Assembly: GCA_046759385.1 (NCBI GenBank)
Contig: JBHICC010000019.1
Coordinates: forward strand, 1-47,956
Direction of reading: 5' to 3'
DNA from: JBHICC01 sp046759385
GTDB lineage: Bacteria; Pseudomonadota; Gammaproteobacteria; Acidiferrobacterales; SPGG2
DNA length: 47,956 nt
The first letter of the stretch is position 1, and the number at the start of each line of letters is the position of its first letter. A program made the position numbers and the translations under genes. Positions 31,191 to 39,323 of the stretch are shown here, in pieces. Below the pieces are notes generated by a model, which ran no database searches, had not been told where the DNA came from, and saw nothing but the letters and a program-made list of their open reading frames with translations.

Positions 31191-32609
31191 ATGAAAATCA
31201 AAACGCGCTTCGCCCCGAGCCCGACCGGTTTGCTCCATCTGGGTAGCGTGAGAACAGCATTGTTCAATTATTTGATAGCCTACAAAACTAGCGGTACTTT
31301 CTTGCTGCGTGTTGAAGATACCGATGTGACCCGGGGACACGGGCGCTACATAGACGCGTTGCAGGAAGACCTGCGATGGCTCGGCCTGGAATGGCACGAA
31401 GGCGTCACGGTTGGGGGGGAGCACGGCCCGTACATGCAGTCACAGCGGGAGCAGATTTATCGAGATTACTTCACACTGCTCCAGCAGCAGCGCGTAGCCT
31501 ATCCTTGCTTTTGCACTCAGAACGAGCTTGAGTTGGAGCGCAAAGCTCAGCTCGCCGCCAGTCGCCCGCCGCGGTACTCGGGCCGTTGTTACCGACTGAA
31601 TGAGGAGGAGGCCGCTATGCGGTTGGTGGCAGGCACACCAGCGACCCTGCGGTTTCACGTCAAAGAGCGGCAGTGGGTGGAGTTCGATGACAAGGTACGG
31701 GGCCCACAGCGATTCAACACCGACGATATCGGCGATTTTGTTATCCGCCGCTCTAACGGGACACCGGCGTTCTTCTTCAGCAATGCGCTGGACGACGCCT
31801 TGATGGGCATAACGTTGGTCGTGCGCGGGGAGGATCATCTTACCAATACGCCGCGACAGATTCTTATACTAAAGGCACTCAATCTGCAGATACCCGATTA
31901 TGCTCATATCGCTCTGGTGGTCGGGCCGCGAGGGACGCCGCTATCCAAGCGCGAAGGGAGCCGAACCATTCGCGACTTGCGAAACTCGGGCTTCCTCGCG
32001 TTGGCTCTCACCAACTATCTAGCACGTCTTGGCCATACGTATAGCAGCAATGCGCTGATGGACCTGTCGGCGCTTGCTGAAGGGTTAGAAGTGTCACGCC
32101 TGCATCGTGCGCCGGCTAGGTACGATGAGACGCAGCTCAAGCACTGGCAACATGAAGCTGTTCGCAGTGTGGCCTGGGATCAGTTGTGGCAGTGGATGGA
32201 CAAACGCGTGCACGCGCTGGTTCCGGCCAAGGAAAGCAGGGCTTTCGTTGAAACTGTGCGACCGAATGTCACACTTCCGAATGAGGCTCTGGAATGGGCG
32301 ACGACCTTTTTTTCCGATGAATCATTTTCATTGTCGGGCACTGCCAGGGAAGCGATTGCTGCTGCACCGCGAGCGTACTTCGACCAGTTTCTCGACGCAT
32401 ACGAAGGATGTGCGGGTGACTACACGAGTTTTGCGTCCAAGCTTAAGAAAAAGACCGGTGCTAAAGGTGCGGCAGCGTTTCGGCCCGCACGGTTCGCGCT
32501 GACAAACAAGGAGCACGGGCCCGAGCTTATACGTTTACTCGAAATCATGCCCCCGGAGCGGATTCGTAACCGAATCCTCAATGCTAGAGCCGCTGTCAAC
32601 AATAGCTAG
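31191..32609 (+). CDS. gltX: Glutamyl-tRNA synthetase (possibly the GltX2-type paralogue)
   Basis: GltX charges tRNA with glutamate. The 472-residue class I synthetase has the HIGH-type motif in FAPSPTGLLHLGSVRTALF, the GEDHLTNTPRQ block and the KMSKS-type loop PLSKREGSRTIRDLR. The CFC pair near residues 105-107 and a later Cys in YSGRCYRL recall the zinc site of E. coli GluRS. The LSKREGSRTIRDLRNSGFL form resembles the second GluRS paralogue present in several proteobacteria, some of which charge tRNA-Gln; this is an impression and needs phylogeny. No clear ribosome binding site precedes the ATG. cysS follows after 27 bases. Confidence 0.94.
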   Translation: MKIKTRFAPSPTGLLHLGSVRTALFNYLIAYKTSGTFLLRVEDTDVTRGHGRYIDALQEDLRWLGLEWHEGVTVGGEHGPYMQSQREQIYRDYFTLLQQQRVAYPCFCTQNELELERKAQLAASRPPRYSGRCYRLNEEEAAMRLVAGTPATLRFHVKERQWVEFDDKVRGPQRFNTDDIGDFVIRRSNGTPAFFFSNALDDALMGITLVVRGEDHLTNTPRQILILKALNLQIPDYAHIALVVGPRGTPLSKREGSRTIRDLRNSGFLALALTNYLARLGHTYSSNALMDLSALAEGLEVSRLHRAPARYDETQLKHWQHEAVRSVAWDQLWQWMDKRVHALVPAKESRAFVETVRPNVTLPNEALEWATTFFSDESFSLSGTAREAIAAAPRAYFDQFLDAYEGCAGDYTSFASKLKKKTGAKGAAAFRPARFALTNKEHGPELIRLLEIMPPERIRNRILNARAAVNNS

Positions 32610-32636
32610 GAATTCTCGTTTCCTGAGAATCGGTTG

Positions 32637-34118
32637 ATGCTAAAGATCTATAACAGTCTGACAAAGACGAAGGATTCTTTTGAGCCGATCGAGCCGGGCC
32701 ACGTGCGCATGTATGTGTGTGGCATGACGGTGTACGACTACTGTCACCTGGGTCATGCACGCGTAATGGTGTTCTTCGATGCGGTCGCGCGTTATCTCCG
32801 CGCCCGTGGCTACGCAGTGACCTATGTCCGAAACATCACCGACATCGACGACAAAATCATCAAGCGAGCCAATGAAAAAAAGGAATCTATCGATGCCTTG
32901 ACGAACCGGTTTATTCGCGCGATGCACGAGGACACTGCCCCGCTCGGCGTATTGCCGCCTGATGTCGAACCGCGCGCGACGGAGCACATGAAGGAGATTA
33001 AGGAACTGATTGCTGCACTGATGGACAGCGGTTATGCCTACCAGGGCAAAAACGGCGATGTTTATTACGACGTCAGTCGATTTGATCGGTACGGGGAATT
33101 GTCCGGCAAGCAGATCGCGGATTTGCGTGCTGGCGCGCGCGTCGAGATCGATGAGTCGAAAGACGATCCGTTGGACTTTGTGCTGTGGAAAGCAGCAAAG
33201 CCCGGCGAGCCGAGCTGGGACTCGCCGTGGGGTCGTGGACGGCCCGGCTGGCACATCGAATGCTCCGCGATGTCGATCCGTTGGCTAGGCGAGCACTTCG
33301 ATATTCACGGCGGTGGGATGGATCTCAAGTTTCCGCATCATGAAAACGAGATTGCTCAGAGCGAAGCGGCTGCCAGTAAGAAATTCGTCAACCTGTGGAT
33401 ACACATCGGCTTTGTGCAGCTGGATCAGCAAAAGATGTCGAAGTCATTAGGAAACTTCTTCACTATCCGTGAAATCCTAGAAAAGTGCCGCGAAAGATAC
33501 GGTCCGGATGTTGGTCCGGAACTGGTGCGCTATTTTCTACTCTTGAGCCACTACCGTAGCCCTCTCAATTATGCCGACGACTCGTTACCAAATGCACGGC
33601 GGGATCTAACACGGCTCTATCGTGCGCTTGAAGGTCTACCGACTATGGCCGATAGCGCCCTACTTAGGGACTGGAGCGAGTATCAGGATTATTGGGCATC
33701 CTTCCGTCATGCGATGGACGACGATTTCAATACACCGTCCGCTCGGGCAGTATTGTTTAATCTGGCAGACAGAATCTATGAGGCGAAGAACGAAGGCGAT
33801 CAGCAGCGGGCGGCGCGCCTAGCTGCGGTCCTGCGGTATCTCGGCAGCGTACTCGGGTTATTGCAAAATGACCCAGTGAGATTTCTTCAAGGTGACGTCA
33901 CCGTTACACCCGAGCCAGGTCGGGTAGGGGTCACCGGGCGCTCTCCGAAGGTCGAAGTTGGTCCATCTCACCAAGAAATTGAAAGCCTTATTGAGCAGCG
34001 TGCAGAGGCACGACGGAAGAAAGACTGGGATGAAGCGGACCGGATTCGAGATGAGCTTGCGGGGCATGGCATCGTGCTCGAGGATGGACCGAGCGGCACG
34101 ACCTGGCGTCGGGAGTAG
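32637..34118 (+). CDS. cysS: Cysteinyl-tRNA synthetase
   Basis: CysS charges tRNA-Cys. The 493-residue class I synthetase has MYVCGMTVYDYCHLGHAR, with the first zinc ligand Cys and the HIGH-type HLGH motif. WHIECSAM carries the second Cys, GGGMDLKFPHHENEIAQ the zinc His and Glu, and QQKMSKSLGNFFTI the KMSKS loop. The ATG at 32637 (MLKIYNSLTKTKDSFEP) is preferred over the TTG one codon upstream. It faces away from the ppiB-lpxH pair, with gltX in between. Confidence 0.97.
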   Translation: MLKIYNSLTKTKDSFEPIEPGHVRMYVCGMTVYDYCHLGHARVMVFFDAVARYLRARGYAVTYVRNITDIDDKIIKRANEKKESIDALTNRFIRAMHEDTAPLGVLPPDVEPRATEHMKEIKELIAALMDSGYAYQGKNGDVYYDVSRFDRYGELSGKQIADLRAGARVEIDESKDDPLDFVLWKAAKPGEPSWDSPWGRGRPGWHIECSAMSIRWLGEHFDIHGGGMDLKFPHHENEIAQSEAAASKKFVNLWIHIGFVQLDQQKMSKSLGNFFTIREILEKCRERYGPDVGPELVRYFLLLSHYRSPLNYADDSLPNARRDLTRLYRALEGLPTMADSALLRDWSEYQDYWASFRHAMDDDFNTPSARAVLFNLADRIYEAKNEGDQQRAARLAAVLRYLGSVLGLLQNDPVRFLQGDVTVTPEPGRVGVTGRSPKVEVGPSHQEIESLIEQRAEARRKKDWDEADRIRDELAGHGIVLEDGPSGTTWRRE

Positions 34119-34182
34119 CCAGCTGAGGCGCTGTTCAAGATCCTAAGTCACTTAGAATCCCCGATTTTTCCGTGCTTTGCTA

Positions 34183-34210
34183 TTGACCCACTGCACAACT
34201 GTGGTAGTTT
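34183..34210 (+). promoter_or_regulatory. Candidate promoter of ilvBHC
   Basis: TTGACC (34183-34188) and TAGTTT (34205-34210) are 16 bases apart, 65 bases before the ilvB start. The -35 matches consensus at five of six positions; the -10 is weaker. It lies just before two hairpins that separate it from the ilvB ribosome binding site. Confidence 0.45.
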
Positions 34211-34214
34211 CCCC

Positions 34215-34258
34215 TCACTGAACCAGTGACGAGCAATGCCCGTGGCTCGGGCATTTTT
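34215..34258 (+). terminator. ilvB leader hairpins with terminator (putative attenuator)
   Basis: A first stem TCACTG/CAGTGA (34215-34229, loop AAC) is followed by AATGCCCG (34235-34242) pairing with CGGGCATT (34248-34255), five-base loop, and a run of five T at 34254-34258. The second is a good intrinsic terminator placed between promoter and the GGGAGG site of ilvB. CGAGC (34230-34234) can instead pair with GCTCG (34245-34249), which would prevent the terminator stem, so attenuation is likely. No Ile/Val/Leu-rich leader peptide is visible. Confidence 0.6.
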
Positions 34259-34275
34259 GTTCTTGGGAGGCAATT

Positions 34276-36033
34276 GTGGAATTGTCCGAGGTGGCTCCAG
34301 AGTTGACCGGTGCAGACATTACCGTTCGTTGCCTGCAGGACGAGGGCGTCGAGTGTGTCTTCGGTTATCCGGGCGGGGCGGCACTGCACATTTACGACGC
34401 GATATTCAAGCAGGATAAGGTCAAGCATATCCTTGTTCGGCACGAGCAAGGGGCCGCCCATGCGGCGGACGGCTATGCTCGCGCCACCGGCAAGCCGGGC
34501 GTCGTACTCGTAACTTCCGGACCCGGAATCACCAACACGGTGACGGGTATCGCCACCGCCTATATGGATTCCATCCCCATGGTGGTAATCAGTGGCCAGG
34601 TTCCAAGCCACTTGATTGGCGACGACGCCTTTCAAGAGGTCGACGCGGTCGGCATTACGCGCCCATGCGTCAAACACAACTTCCTGGTGCGCGACGTCAA
34701 TGATCTGGCGAGCACAATAAAGAAGGCGTTCTATTTGGCCCAGACCGGGCGGCCCGGCCCGGTTCATGTCGATATCCCGAAGGACGTTACGGCCCACAAA
34801 ACCAGGTACCACTACCCGGGTTCGGTCAAGATGCGTTCATATAGTCCAGTTAAAAAGGGGCATGCAGGCCAGATCCGCAAGGCCGTGGACCTCGTTCTCT
34901 CGGCGAAGCGCCCGATCATTTACACTGGCGGTGGGGTCGTTATCGACGACGCCTCTGAGACGCTCACCGAGTTCGTGCGCCTGTTGGGCTATCCCTGCAC
35001 TAACACCTTGATGGGTTTAGGTGCGTTCCCAGGGACCGACCCGCTTTTCGTCGGCATGCTTGGCATGCATGGGACTTACGAGGCAAACATGGCGATGCAC
35101 GAGTGTGACGTCATGATTGCGATCGGCGCTCGTTTTGATGACCGGATTACAGGTGACCTGAACAAATTCGCGCCTTACGCGCGTATCGTCCATGTCGATA
35201 TTGACCCCTCTTCGATCGCCAAAAACGTGGCTGTCGACGTACCGATTGTCGGTAGCGCCGGCAGCGTACTAAAGGACATGATCGCGGCGGTTAAGGCGTC
35301 CGACAAGGCGCCCGACGAAGAGGCACTCAAGGCATGGTGGAAGCAGATCCAGGCGTGGCGGGCCGTGGACTCGCTGCATTATGACCGTAAGAGTGAGCTG
35401 ATCAAGCCGCAACATGTGCTGGAATCACTTTATGAGATGACCGGTGGAGATGCCTTCGTCACCTCCGACGTCGGCCAGCACCAGATGTGGGCGGCGCAGT
35501 TTTACAAGTTCACCGAGCCGCGGCGATGGATCAATTCCGGTGGTTTGGGGACGATGGGTTTCGGGCTGCCGGCGGCGATGGGCGTTCAACTCGCCTACCC
35601 GGATGCCACCGTGGTATGTGTTACCGGTGAGGCTAGCATCATCATGTGTATCCAGGAGTTGTCCACGTGTAAGCAGTACGATTTACCGATCAAGATCATT
35701 AACCTCAACAACCGCTACATGGGCATGGTGCGCCAGTGGCAGGAGTTCTTCTACGATCGACGTTACTCCCACTCCTACATGGACGCATTGCCTGATTTCA
35801 AGAAGTTGGCGGAAAGCTTCGGTCACGTCGGCATGATCATCGAGAAACCGGGCGATGTGCAGGGTGCCTTGAAAGAAGGCCTGAAAATCAAAGATCGTCT
35901 GGTTTTCATGGATTTCATTACCGACCAGACAGAGAATGTGTATCCGATGATCGCGGCCGGCAGTGGCCATCATGAGATGCATCTGTCGCCGCTGGCGGGC
36001 GGGGCGGCGCCGCCGGAACGTGAACTGGCGTAA
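34276..36033 (+). CDS. ilvB: Acetolactate synthase large subunit
   Basis: The enzyme joins two pyruvates, or pyruvate and 2-oxobutyrate, in valine/leucine and isoleucine synthesis, using thiamine diphosphate. The 585-residue product has FGYPGGAALHIYDAI, the catalytic Glu in LVRHEQGAAHAADGYARATG, and VTSGPGITNTVTGIATAY. The cofactor motif near residue 455 reads TGEASIIMCIQELS, with GEA in place of the more common GDA/GDG; betaproteobacterial enzymes also have GEGS here, and YMDALPDFKKLAESFGHVG is likewise betaproteobacterial in style. The GTG start has GGGAGG (34265-34270) 5 bases before it. ilvH follows after 5 bases. Confidence 0.96.
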   Translation: MELSEVAPELTGADITVRCLQDEGVECVFGYPGGAALHIYDAIFKQDKVKHILVRHEQGAAHAADGYARATGKPGVVLVTSGPGITNTVTGIATAYMDSIPMVVISGQVPSHLIGDDAFQEVDAVGITRPCVKHNFLVRDVNDLASTIKKAFYLAQTGRPGPVHVDIPKDVTAHKTRYHYPGSVKMRSYSPVKKGHAGQIRKAVDLVLSAKRPIIYTGGGVVIDDASETLTEFVRLLGYPCTNTLMGLGAFPGTDPLFVGMLGMHGTYEANMAMHECDVMIAIGARFDDRITGDLNKFAPYARIVHVDIDPSSIAKNVAVDVPIVGSAGSVLKDMIAAVKASDKAPDEEALKAWWKQIQAWRAVDSLHYDRKSELIKPQHVLESLYEMTGGDAFVTSDVGQHQMWAAQFYKFTEPRRWINSGGLGTMGFGLPAAMGVQLAYPDATVVCVTGEASIIMCIQELSTCKQYDLPIKIINLNNRYMGMVRQWQEFFYDRRYSHSYMDALPDFKKLAESFGHVGMIIEKPGDVQGALKEGLKIKDRLVFMDFITDQTENVYPMIAAGSGHHEMHLSPLAGGAAPPERELA

Positions 36034-36038
36034 TCGCG

Positions 36039-36530
36039 GTGCGCCATATTATCTCCATTCTGCTGGAGAACGAGGCAGGCGCGCTCTCGCGTGTAGCCAA
36101 CATGTTCTCCGCGCGGGGTTATAATATCGACTCACTCACGGTAGCCCCTACCGAGGACGCGACATTGTCGCGTATGACTGTTGTGACGCGCGGCTCAGAT
36201 CAGGTCGTAGAGCAAATCACCAAACAGTTGCACAAGTTGGTCGATGTCGTGAAGTTGTCGGACCTAACGGAGGGACGCCATATCGAACGGGAGATGATGT
36301 TGATCAAGGTCCGAGCCGTGGGCGATTCGCGCGACGAGGTAAAGCGGCTTGTCGATATCTTCCGCGGCCGCGTGATTGACGTAACCGAGACCACTTACGC
36401 GATTGAGGTAACAGGCACTGGCGAGAAGATAGAAGCCTTTATCGAAGCGATTCGCGGAGTGGGCATAATCGAGGTCGCCCGTACCGGAACCTCCGGAATT
36501 GCCCGCGGCGAGAAAGGGCTACGGACCTAG
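36039..36530 (+). CDS. ilvH: Acetolactate synthase small (regulatory) subunit
   Basis: IlvH activates the large subunit and carries valine feedback inhibition. The 163-residue product starts with GTG (MRHIISILLENEAGALSRVA) and has the N-terminal ACT domain, including FSARGYNIDSLTVAPTED, and a C-terminal domain from about residue 80. It begins 5 bases after ilvB and is surely cotranscribed with it. Confidence 0.96.
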   Translation: MRHIISILLENEAGALSRVANMFSARGYNIDSLTVAPTEDATLSRMTVVTRGSDQVVEQITKQLHKLVDVVKLSDLTEGRHIEREMMLIKVRAVGDSRDEVKRLVDIFRGRVIDVTETTYAIEVTGTGEKIEAFIEAIRGVGIIEVARTGTSGIARGEKGLRT

Positions 36531-36568
36531 AACGGCGGACCCGATCGGAGGGCTGAGGGTAGCGAGTT

Positions 36569-37585
36569 ATGAAGGTCTATTACGATAAAGACGCGGATAT
36601 CTCTTTAATCCAGGGGAAGAAAGTAGCGATCATCGGCTACGGGTCACAGGGACATGCCCATGCCCTGAACTTGCGAGACAGTCACGTGGACGTCGTGGTG
36701 GGACTGCGCGAGGGCTCTACGTCCTGGCCGAAGGCCGAGAAAGCAGGGTTGCCGGTGAAGAACGTGCCCGACGCGGTGCGCGAAGCGGACATCGCTATGA
36801 TCTTAACACCAGACGAGAAGCAAGCTGCGCTTTACAAGGAGCAAATAGAGCCCAACTTGAAGCAGGGCGCCGCGGTCGCGTTCGCTCATGGGTTCAACAT
36901 TCACTTTGGTTTCATCGAGCCGCGATTGGATCTCGACGTATTCATGGTGGCGCCCAAGGGGCCGGGCCATCTGCTACGGTCAACCTATGCCGAAGGTGGC
37001 GGAATTCCTTCGCTAATCGCGGTCAAGCAAGACGCGTCGGGCACGGCACGAGACATTGCGCTGTCGTACGCGTCAGCGATCGGAGCCGGGCGCGCAGGGG
37101 TCATTGAAACGACGTTCCGCGAAGAGACCGAGACCGATCTATTCGGTGAGCAGGCGGTGTTGTGCGGCGGTCTCACGTCGTTAGCGCTAGCAGGGTATGA
37201 GACGCTTACCGAGGCAGGGTACGCACCTGAAATGGCCTATTTTGAGTGTCTCCATGAACTGAAGCTAATCGTTGACCTGATGTATGAGGGCGGCATCCAG
37301 ACGATGCGTTACTCGATATCGAACACAGCCGAGTACGGCGATCTCACGCGGGGCCCACGCGTTATCAACGAGCAGACGAGAGCAGAGATGAAGAAGTTGC
37401 TGCAGACGATCCAATCAGGCGAGTTTGCGCGCGAGTGGATGCAGGAGAACGCTAGCGGTGGCGAACGCTTTTCAACGCTACGGGCGCAGGCAGCGCAACA
37501 CCCGATCGAAAACGTGGGTGCCCGCCTGCGCGAAATGATGCCTTGGATCAAGGCGCAGAAGCTGGTCGACAAAGAGAAGAACTAA
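36569..37585 (+). CDS. ilvC: Ketol-acid reductoisomerase (NADP+), class I
   Basis: IlvC isomerises and reduces acetolactate and acetohydroxybutyrate in branched-chain amino acid synthesis. The 338-residue length is that of the short class I form. The Rossmann motif is IIGYGSQGHAHALNLRDS, and VVGLREGSTSW follows, whose Arg/Ser pattern indicates NADPH use. The C-terminal knotted domain has the metal ligands in EETETDLFGEQAVLCGG and the YFECLHELKLIVDLMYEGG block. It lies 38 bases after ilvH. Confidence 0.97.
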   Translation: MKVYYDKDADISLIQGKKVAIIGYGSQGHAHALNLRDSHVDVVVGLREGSTSWPKAEKAGLPVKNVPDAVREADIAMILTPDEKQAALYKEQIEPNLKQGAAVAFAHGFNIHFGFIEPRLDLDVFMVAPKGPGHLLRSTYAEGGGIPSLIAVKQDASGTARDIALSYASAIGAGRAGVIETTFREETETDLFGEQAVLCGGLTSLALAGYETLTEAGYAPEMAYFECLHELKLIVDLMYEGGIQTMRYSISNTAEYGDLTRGPRVINEQTRAEMKKLLQTIQSGEFAREWMQENASGGERFSTLRAQAAQHPIENVGARLREMMPWIKAQKLVDKEKN

Positions 37586-37622
37586 GCCGGCTTGTCTAGC
37601 TCGTATAGCCCGTGGCAGTCAC

Positions 37623-38270
37623 ATGGCTAAGGGCAGGCAGCCGCTCCTAGCCCGCGAAGGATGGCCGCATATGGCCGTTGCCGGCGGCGCGGCGCTGGTG
37701 GTGCACTATCTTCTTGGCTGGGTATGGGCACTGCCACTGTGGGTCGCTTTCCTTTTTGTCGTGCAGTTCTTTCGGGATCCGCCGCGCTCCGTCCCAGCTG
37801 CCCCACTTGGACTTGTCGCGCCGGCGGACGGACGCGTCATCGCGGTCGACGATACCCAGGACCCCTATCTAGATCGGCCCGCGAAACGTGTAAGCGTCTT
37901 CATGAATATCTTCGATGTTCATTCGAATCGCAGCCCAACTGAGGGAAAGATCAAAGAGGTCTGGTACGAAAAGGGCCGATTCCTTAATGCTTCGCTGGAC
38001 AAGGCGTCGGCCGAGAATGAGCGCAATGCCATCTGGATTCAGACCGATGAACGTGACGATATCGTTGTGGTCCAGGTTGCAGGACTTCTGGCACGGCGTA
38101 TTCTTTGTGATAAGCAGCCCGGCGAGCGGGTTGCGCAAGGCGAACGGTACGGGTTTATCCGATTTGGATCGCGCGTGGACGTGTACATGCCTGCAAACAG
38201 CCAGATCAAGATCAGCCTGGGGGATAAGGTGAGGGCTGGCAGCGATATCATCGCATTTCTGGTGCATTGA
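37623..38270 (+). CDS. psd: Phosphatidylserine decarboxylase, short archaeal-type proenzyme
   Basis: Psd makes phosphatidylethanolamine from phosphatidylserine and needs a pyruvoyl group made by self-cleavage. The 215-residue product is of the short family type. It has an N-terminal hydrophobic region (about 17-50), APADGRVIAVDD, MNIFDVHSNRSPTEG, and the cleavage site G182-S183 in IRFGSRVDVYMP, where Ser183 becomes the pyruvoyl group. pssA follows directly (start 3 bases after the stop), so the serine-to-ethanolamine lipid pathway is encoded together. Confidence 0.95.
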   Translation: MAKGRQPLLAREGWPHMAVAGGAALVVHYLLGWVWALPLWVAFLFVVQFFRDPPRSVPAAPLGLVAPADGRVIAVDDTQDPYLDRPAKRVSVFMNIFDVHSNRSPTEGKIKEVWYEKGRFLNASLDKASAENERNAIWIQTDERDDIVVVQVAGLLARRILCDKQPGERVAQGERYGFIRFGSRVDVYMPANSQIKISLGDKVRAGSDIIAFLVH

Positions 38271-38272
38271 TC

Positions 38273-39058
38273 ATGCGCCCGAGGGTATTTCGGAGGAAGC
38301 GTCAAAAGCGCCCCGCGGAACACCCGCGAAGGGGCATCTACATCTTGCCCAATCTGTTTACGACTGCGGGTCTGTTCGCTGGTTTTTTCGCCATCGTCCA
38401 GGCGATGAACGGCAACTTCGAGTACGCGCCGCTCGCGGTATTTATTGCCATGATCATGGATATGTTGGACGGGCGTGTTGCACGTTGGACCCGCACGGAG
38501 AGCGATTTTGGAGCGGAATACGACAGCCTTGTGGATATGGTTTCATTTGGCCTAACGCCAGCGCTGGTGATGTATGAATGGGCGCTGTCGGGTCTAGGCA
38601 AGCTCGGCTGGCTCGCTGCTTTCGTGTACACGGCATGTGCAGGGCTAAGGTTGGCCCGCTTCAACACGCAGCTGGCGTCTGACGATAAGCATTATTTTCA
38701 TGGCTTGCCCAGCCCCGCTGCGGCGGCGCTGACCATGGCGTTCGTCTGGGTGTTGCATAACTATGGGATACCCGGCAGAGAGATCAGTATCCTTGCGCTG
38801 ATCGTCACCGTGTTGGCCGGCGGGCTAATGGTCAGTAACATCCGTTACCGTAGCTTCAAGGACCTGAACCTCAAGGGCCGTGTACCCTTTGTGACGATCC
38901 TTGCGGTGCCGCTGTTATTTGTGCTTGTGTTCCTCGACCCGCCGCAAGTTTTGTTCATATTTTTCCTGGTCTATGCGGCGTGGGGCCCTGTCGTGGCGGC
39001 GTGGAAGGTTACGCGGAGGGCTCCGCGACAACAGCCCGAGCAGTCCAAGAGGGCTTGA
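38273..39058 (+). CDS. pssA: CDP-diacylglycerol--serine O-phosphatidyltransferase
   Basis: PssA joins serine and CDP-diacylglycerol to phosphatidylserine, the substrate of Psd. The 261-residue membrane protein has the CDP-alcohol phosphotransferase motif in full: DGRVAR, then G, D and D spaced as in the family (WTRTESDFGAEYDSLVD). Several membrane helices follow. Its N-terminal 20 residues are very basic. The ATG at 38273 is preferred; the TTG at 38267 would overlap psd by four bases. leuA lies beyond a 265-base regulatory gap. Confidence 0.96.
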   Translation: MRPRVFRRKRQKRPAEHPRRGIYILPNLFTTAGLFAGFFAIVQAMNGNFEYAPLAVFIAMIMDMLDGRVARWTRTESDFGAEYDSLVDMVSFGLTPALVMYEWALSGLGKLGWLAAFVYTACAGLRLARFNTQLASDDKHYFHGLPSPAAAALTMAFVWVLHNYGIPGREISILALIVTVLAGGLMVSNIRYRSFKDLNLKGRVPFVTILAVPLLFVLVFLDPPQVLFIFFLVYAAWGPVVAAWKVTRRAPRQQPEQSKRA

Positions 39059-39117
39059 ATTTTCTGCCGCCTCGATTAGTATTGGCCTCTGTACCGAGGT
39101 GGCATACGATTTCTGAC

Positions 39118-39225
39118 ATGAAGATAGCGGCGCATAAGTCTTTTGTTGCCAAGAACGGTAGCGATGTGACTGCGCCCGTCGCGTCATCCCTCCTGCTGCT
39201 CGCTCTCCGACTGCTGCGCCGCTAA
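39118..39225 (+). CDS. leuL: Probable leuA leader peptide (leucine attenuator)
   Basis: A 35-residue reading frame ends in LLLLALRLLRR just before the TAA at 39223-39225: seven leucine codons in eleven. It lies in the pssA-leuA gap, about 100 bases before leuA, and its last codons form one arm of a strong hairpin. This is the layout of a leucine-sensing attenuator, where ribosome stalling at Leu codons changes downstream RNA folding. The ATG at 39118 has no clear ribosome binding site; a GTG at 39166 (MTAPVASSLLLL) is an alternative start. Possible promoters are TTGAAT/TAGTAT (39055-39082) and TTGGCC/TACGAT (39082-39110). Confidence 0.7.
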   Translation: MKIAAHKSFVAKNGSDVTAPVASSLLLLALRLLRR

Positions 39226-39232
39226 GGCGCAG
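39214..39232 (+). promoter_or_regulatory. Attenuator hairpin overlapping the leuA leader stop
   Basis: CTGCGCC (39214-39220) pairs with GGCGCAG (39226-39232) around GCTAA. The left arm includes the last Leu codon and the loop includes the stop. Downstream, CACCG and CGGTG (about 39284-39301) form another stem before the GGCGGAGG site of leuA. GGCGC of the first hairpin can also pair with GTGCC of the second, giving mutually exclusive folds. No strong T-run is visible, so control could be by Rho or at translation. Confidence 0.5.
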
Positions 39233-39323
39233 ACAACACTTTACTCCTACATTTCAAATACTTGTATTAACCCTAGGCTGACACCGTGATGGGTCGGTGC
39301 CATGACGGCGGAGGATATGTGAA

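Noticed and set aside
30892..31194. Plus-strand open frame of 100 codons in the ppiB-gltX gap
   Set aside because: Its sequence is rich in Arg, Pro and Trp from palindromic GC-rich DNA, with no domain and no ribosome binding site; it looks like translation of a non-coding repeat.
34236..34418. Open frame starting MPVARAFLFLGG in the ilvB leader, considered as an attenuator peptide
   Set aside because: It begins inside the terminator stem and runs far into ilvB out of frame; it has only scattered Leu/Val and no good ribosome binding site.
39055..39110. One definite promoter for the leuA leader
   Set aside because: Two overlapping weak candidates were seen and neither fits consensus well, so no promoter feature was listed.
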